A stretch of DNA of 64,000 nt. Source: Erpobdella octoculata (lineage: Eukaryota; Annelida; Clitellata; Hirudinida; Erpobdellidae). Location: contig OZ022244.1 of assembly GCA_963978895.1 (NCBI GenBank), positions 29,999,844-30,063,843 on the forward strand. The letters run 5' to 3'. The position numbers and the translations under genes were made by a program. Shown one piece after another: positions 60,185-64,000 of this stretch. The notes under the pieces are model-generated. The model did no database searches. It was not told where the DNA came from and was given only the letters and a program-made list of their open reading frames with translations. Numbering within the stretch: the stretch's first letter is position 1; each line of letters begins with the position of its first letter.

Positions 60185-60400
60185 CACTCTCTCTCTCTTT
60201 TTCTGTTTCTGTCTGTTTCTCTGTCTCTCTTAATTTCTCTCTATTCCTCTCTTTCTCATTCTCTTTTTCTATCTTTTCTTGTTTTTCTCTTCTTTTCTCT
60301 CTTCTTTCTCTTTCTCTCTCTTTCTCTTTCAATTCTTTCGCTTTCTCTTTTTCTCTTCCTTTCTTAATTTATTTTTCACTTTTTTATTTTTAGCTCACTT
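60185..60400. repeat. Pyrimidine-rich tract
   Basis: CTCTCT/TTTCTC low-complexity just after the possible donor site. Confidence 0.82.
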
Positions 60401-60715
60401 ATTTTTTTTCTGTTATTATTTTGTTTTTAATTCTTTTAATTCCATGTCTGTTTGTGCATTTTCCAGCTCGTTCATTGAATTCCACACAATCTGCATTTGT
60501 TTTCACGATTAAGTATTAACAGCATAACAATATCTTATTTTCAATTCTTATTTAATGAAATAGAAATTGTTTTCCCATGTAGATATCACTCTTTATTGGT
60601 TTTTACATTTTGTCTGCTCTTTTTTCTTCTTTTCTTTATTTTACTCTTATTTTCTATTAATGCACTTTTTAAGTTATTTAATTTATATATACATATATAA
60701 GATTTAATTACTTTT
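60400..60715. other. No gene seen
   Basis: T-rich sequence without a supportable feature. Confidence 0.4.
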
Positions 60716-60721
60716 TCACTG

Positions 60722-60888
60722 CTGTTAAATATTATCACAGTTGTTAAATATTATCACAGTTGTTAAATATTAACACAGTTGTTAAATATTATCACAGTTG
60801 TTAAATATTATCACAGTTGTTAAATATTATCACAGTTGTTAAATATTATCACAGTTGTTAAATATCATCACAGTTGTTAAATATTATA
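60722..60888 (+). repeat. 19-bp tandem repeat
   Basis: About nine units of CAGTTGTTAAATATTATCA. Confidence 0.93.
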
Positions 60889-60889
60889 A

Positions 60890-61875
60890 TTACTACCACG
60901 CCCCAGCAAAAAAATTATTTAGGCGCGACACAAAAGGGGTCAAACAAACCCACTTAACCTTCGGTTTATTTATTTGCGCCCACAACTTTGAGATGGACTG
61001 CGACAGAAGAATTCTTAATGGTGATTCAAGATTCAATGCTTGGGTGTTTGTTGTCTCTTTTTTTTTATCCACGTGTCATTTTTGCTTTTATATGCGGTTT
61101 CCAGAATTACAAACATGTGTGGTGAGGGGACTAAGTAACAGGGCGGGACCATCCCCTTTGTCTGTTTACCATTGAAACTCAGTTATAATTGAGCTTGTGA
61201 CATTAAGGTGCTGTAAAATTAAACATCTAAACATCATCTAAATATATGAAAATCCTTTTTGAATAATTATTAATTATAATAATAGTTAAAGAATTTAAAT
61301 ATAAACAATCGTATTTAAAAAACTAGTTTTTTTTCGAATTCGTTTTTCCGTCAAAAAATTACTGATTTTTATTTTTCGATTTTCCCATCAGCTGCGAAAA
61401 GATTCATTTGGTTAGGTTGATGATGATTGACATTCTTGCGACATGAAATAACTCAGCTGTGTTTCTCTACAATTTTCATGAATCTGTTGATGAATCTATG
61501 AAGTCAATCACAAGAAATCATTTTAAAAGAATTAACTAAGAAGCCGTATCATTCATCCATCCAGGATAACGGAGTCGGTTAAGTGTCACACTTTAAAGCG
61601 AATGATTCAGCGATTAAAATCGTTTTTCCGTGGGGGTGTAAAAGATCAGTAGGGGGGGTGCTCTAATAGAGGGGGTGTTCTAATAATATTCACATTGATC
61701 GTTAGAACTTGATAAAACTGAACTGCCTAAACTGAGATAAGAATAGAGCTAAATGAAAGCACGCGTCCCTATCGACTTCTTTGAAACGAAAGCCAAAAAG
61801 CCCATCAAGAACATTTGTATAATTCAAAACTTTCGGTTTCAATTTCATTTAGGTGTCGTATTTCTTCCTTTTTTT
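60890..61875. other. No gene seen
   Basis: Non-repetitive, AT-rich, with a G-rich pair of GGGGGTG units at 61630-61675. Open frame 60855-61175 shows no recognised domain. Confidence 0.35.
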
Positions 61876-62040
61876 CTTCTTATCCTTCTTCTTCTTCTTT
61901 TTTTTCTTCTTCTTCTTCTTTTTCTTCTTAATCTTTTTCTTCTTTTTCTTCTTCTTCTTTTTCTTCTTCTTCTTCTTCTTCTTCTTCTTCTTCTTCTTCT
62001 TCTTCTTCTTCTTCTTCTTCTTCTTCTTCTTCTTCTTCCA
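61876..62040. repeat. (TTC)n microsatellite
   Basis: TTC/CTT array, pure at the right; GAA.TTC repeats can form triplex DNA. Confidence 0.93.
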
Positions 62041-62317
62041 AGTCCAAAAGAGTCAAATTATATTATCAGGGGGCGGTATTTCAAAGTAGGCATCGGCCCG
62101 CGGACAGCCCAACTTATTTTAGGGTGCCGTGAAAACAGATTAGAAAATTATTATTTAAAAAAAATTACAATTTAGTAACTTTTGAGAAATGAGTAATGCA
62201 AAAATAATTATACAGAAAACTTGTTTATTAAAACTAAATCAAGGTTTAGTTTTGTTCATCAAAGTGTATTTATCTCACTTTTAAAATGTTTTTCAATCTT
62301 AAAGAAATGAACTGATA

Positions 62318-62530
62318 AGTTTCTACTACACTAAATACTACTACACTAAATACTACTACACTAAATACTACTACACTAAATACTACTACACTAAATACTA
62401 CTACACTAAATACTACTACACTAAATACTACTACACTAAATACTACTACACTAAATACTACTACACTAAATACTACTACACTAAATACTACTACACTAAA
62501 TACTACTACACTAAATACTACTACACTAAA
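62318..62530 (+). repeat. 15-bp minisatellite
   Basis: About 14 nearly identical units of CTACTACACTAAATA. Confidence 0.94.
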
Positions 62531-62725
62531 TATATTCCATCTGACACCAAACATTGCAAACATTCGAAGAAATTTACGAAAAATTATTTGGTCGATTCAT
62601 CAACAGTCTTCAGCTATGGCACGTTTGATGTTGGTTCTCGTCATTAAACGCTTTCAAAGGAAAAAAACGTTTTCTTTTAATGGGAAAATAAATTAATAAG
62701 CAATTCGATTTATTGAGCAGCTCCC

Positions 62726-63042
<317 letters not shown>

Positions 63043-63325
63043 AGCCATTTGACTTGCAGTAATATAAATTATCGACGCGTCGATGTAATCCGCATTGCCG
63101 TTTTAGCAGCATCCTATTTAAGCTCAGAACTTCTTCAAAAGGAAATCAAACGCACATATAAGAAAAAAAATAATAAAAAAAACAAAGAAGACGAACAAAA
63201 ATGTCGTGCGACGAGATCTTATGCGAGATTTTCACGTCAAAACTTCATTAGCCGCCTCATCCAGGCTTTTCCTTTTTCCTTAATCGACGTCGGCGTCGTT
63301 GCCATGACATCGTCCCTCCTCCGTA

Positions 63326-63349
63326 TGGTCATCATCATCGTCATCGTCA

Positions 63350-63414
<65 letters not shown>

Positions 63415-63421
63415 CTCATCC

Positions 63422-63504
<83 letters not shown>

Positions 63505-63600
63505 GTCGTCGTCGTCGTCGTTGTCATCGTCATCGTCATCGTCATCGTCATCATCGTCATCGTCATCATCATCACCACCACCATCAGCACCGCTACCGAT
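63326..63600. repeat. (ATC/GTC)n microsatellite before the gap
   Basis: TCATCG hexamers, a pure CAT block at 63425-63504, then GTC and mixed units. The gap follows 30 bp later. Confidence 0.92.
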
Positions 63601-63631
63601 GGTGGCATGATCACCATAAAAAACAAACAAC

Positions 63632-63831
63632 NNNNNNNNNNNNNNNNNNNNNNNNNNNNNNNNNNNNNNNNNNNNNNNNNNNNNNNNNNNNNNNNNNNNN
63701 NNNNNNNNNNNNNNNNNNNNNNNNNNNNNNNNNNNNNNNNNNNNNNNNNNNNNNNNNNNNNNNNNNNNNNNNNNNNNNNNNNNNNNNNNNNNNNNNNNNN
63801 NNNNNNNNNNNNNNNNNNNNNNNNNNNNNNN
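63632..63831. other. Assembly gap (200 N)
   Basis: Exactly 200 unknown bases, so the true length is probably unknown. Open frames crossing it are meaningless. Confidence 0.99.
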
Positions 63832-63837
63832 AAACCA

Positions 63838-63900
63838 ACACGCACTTATAAACACGCTCACACAGACACTGACCGACTCACTCGCTCACACAGACACTGC
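63838..63900. repeat. Degenerate CA-rich repeat
   Basis: Two ACTCGCTCACACAGACACTG-like units. Confidence 0.6.
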
Positions 63901-64000
63901 AATACCCCTCACGCACATCCCAAAGGACGACTCAAGACATCGGTGTCATCTTGAAAACAGTCACGGTCAACAAGCTGTGTTAAGCAAAAACCGAGTTAGT

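Overview
This window looks like nuclear DNA of an invertebrate animal, most likely a lophotrochozoan such as a mollusc. The evidence is AT-rich sequence, spliced genes with GT-AG introns, animal-type transposons (PIF/Harbinger with a MADF partner, hAT, Mutator-like, LINE) and a very heavy load of microsatellites and minisatellites. The phylum is inferred; nothing here fixes the species. A 200-base run of N near the right end is an assembly gap.

Layout. 0-8 kb is a transposon graveyard: an unidentified broken coding fragment, a minisatellite in frame with a DUF7869-like fragment, a LINE reverse transcriptase scrap, a decayed PIF/Harbinger element (transposase on +, spliced MADF gene converging on -), a Mutator-like inverted-repeat element with a 9-bp target-site duplication, and LINE endonuclease pieces. 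8-21 kb holds the main genic content: two intact tandem copies of a six-exon gene for C1QBP/p32/MAM33 (mitochondrial matrix protein), both on the minus strand, 255 and 252 residues. Each has the same dead LINE fragment in intron 4, and each has a heat-shock element followed by a TATA box upstream of exon 1. Between the copies lies a nest of two hAT elements with 8-bp target-site duplications, the inner one carrying a GC-rich minisatellite and an old retroposon. 21-40 kb has interspersed repeats and long simple-sequence arrays with no recognisable gene. 41.4-42.9 kb is a three-exon gene for a secreted protein with a six-cysteine PAN/apple-like domain and a C-type lectin domain. 43-64 kb is mostly microsatellites and minisatellites, plus one possible signal-peptide first exon near 60.1 kb.

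How the genes relate: the two p32 copies come from a segmental duplication that also carried LINE pieces, and they keep similar promoters, so they may be co-regulated stress-responsive paralogs (inference). The lectin gene is unrelated and is flanked by a directly repeated block. I found no clearly new multi-gene system. The observations I would follow first are the heat-shock-type promoters of the duplicated p32 genes, the hAT element whose internal minisatellite seems to have grown from a unit still visible in a short relative, and the microsatellite with about 19 AP-1-like sites.
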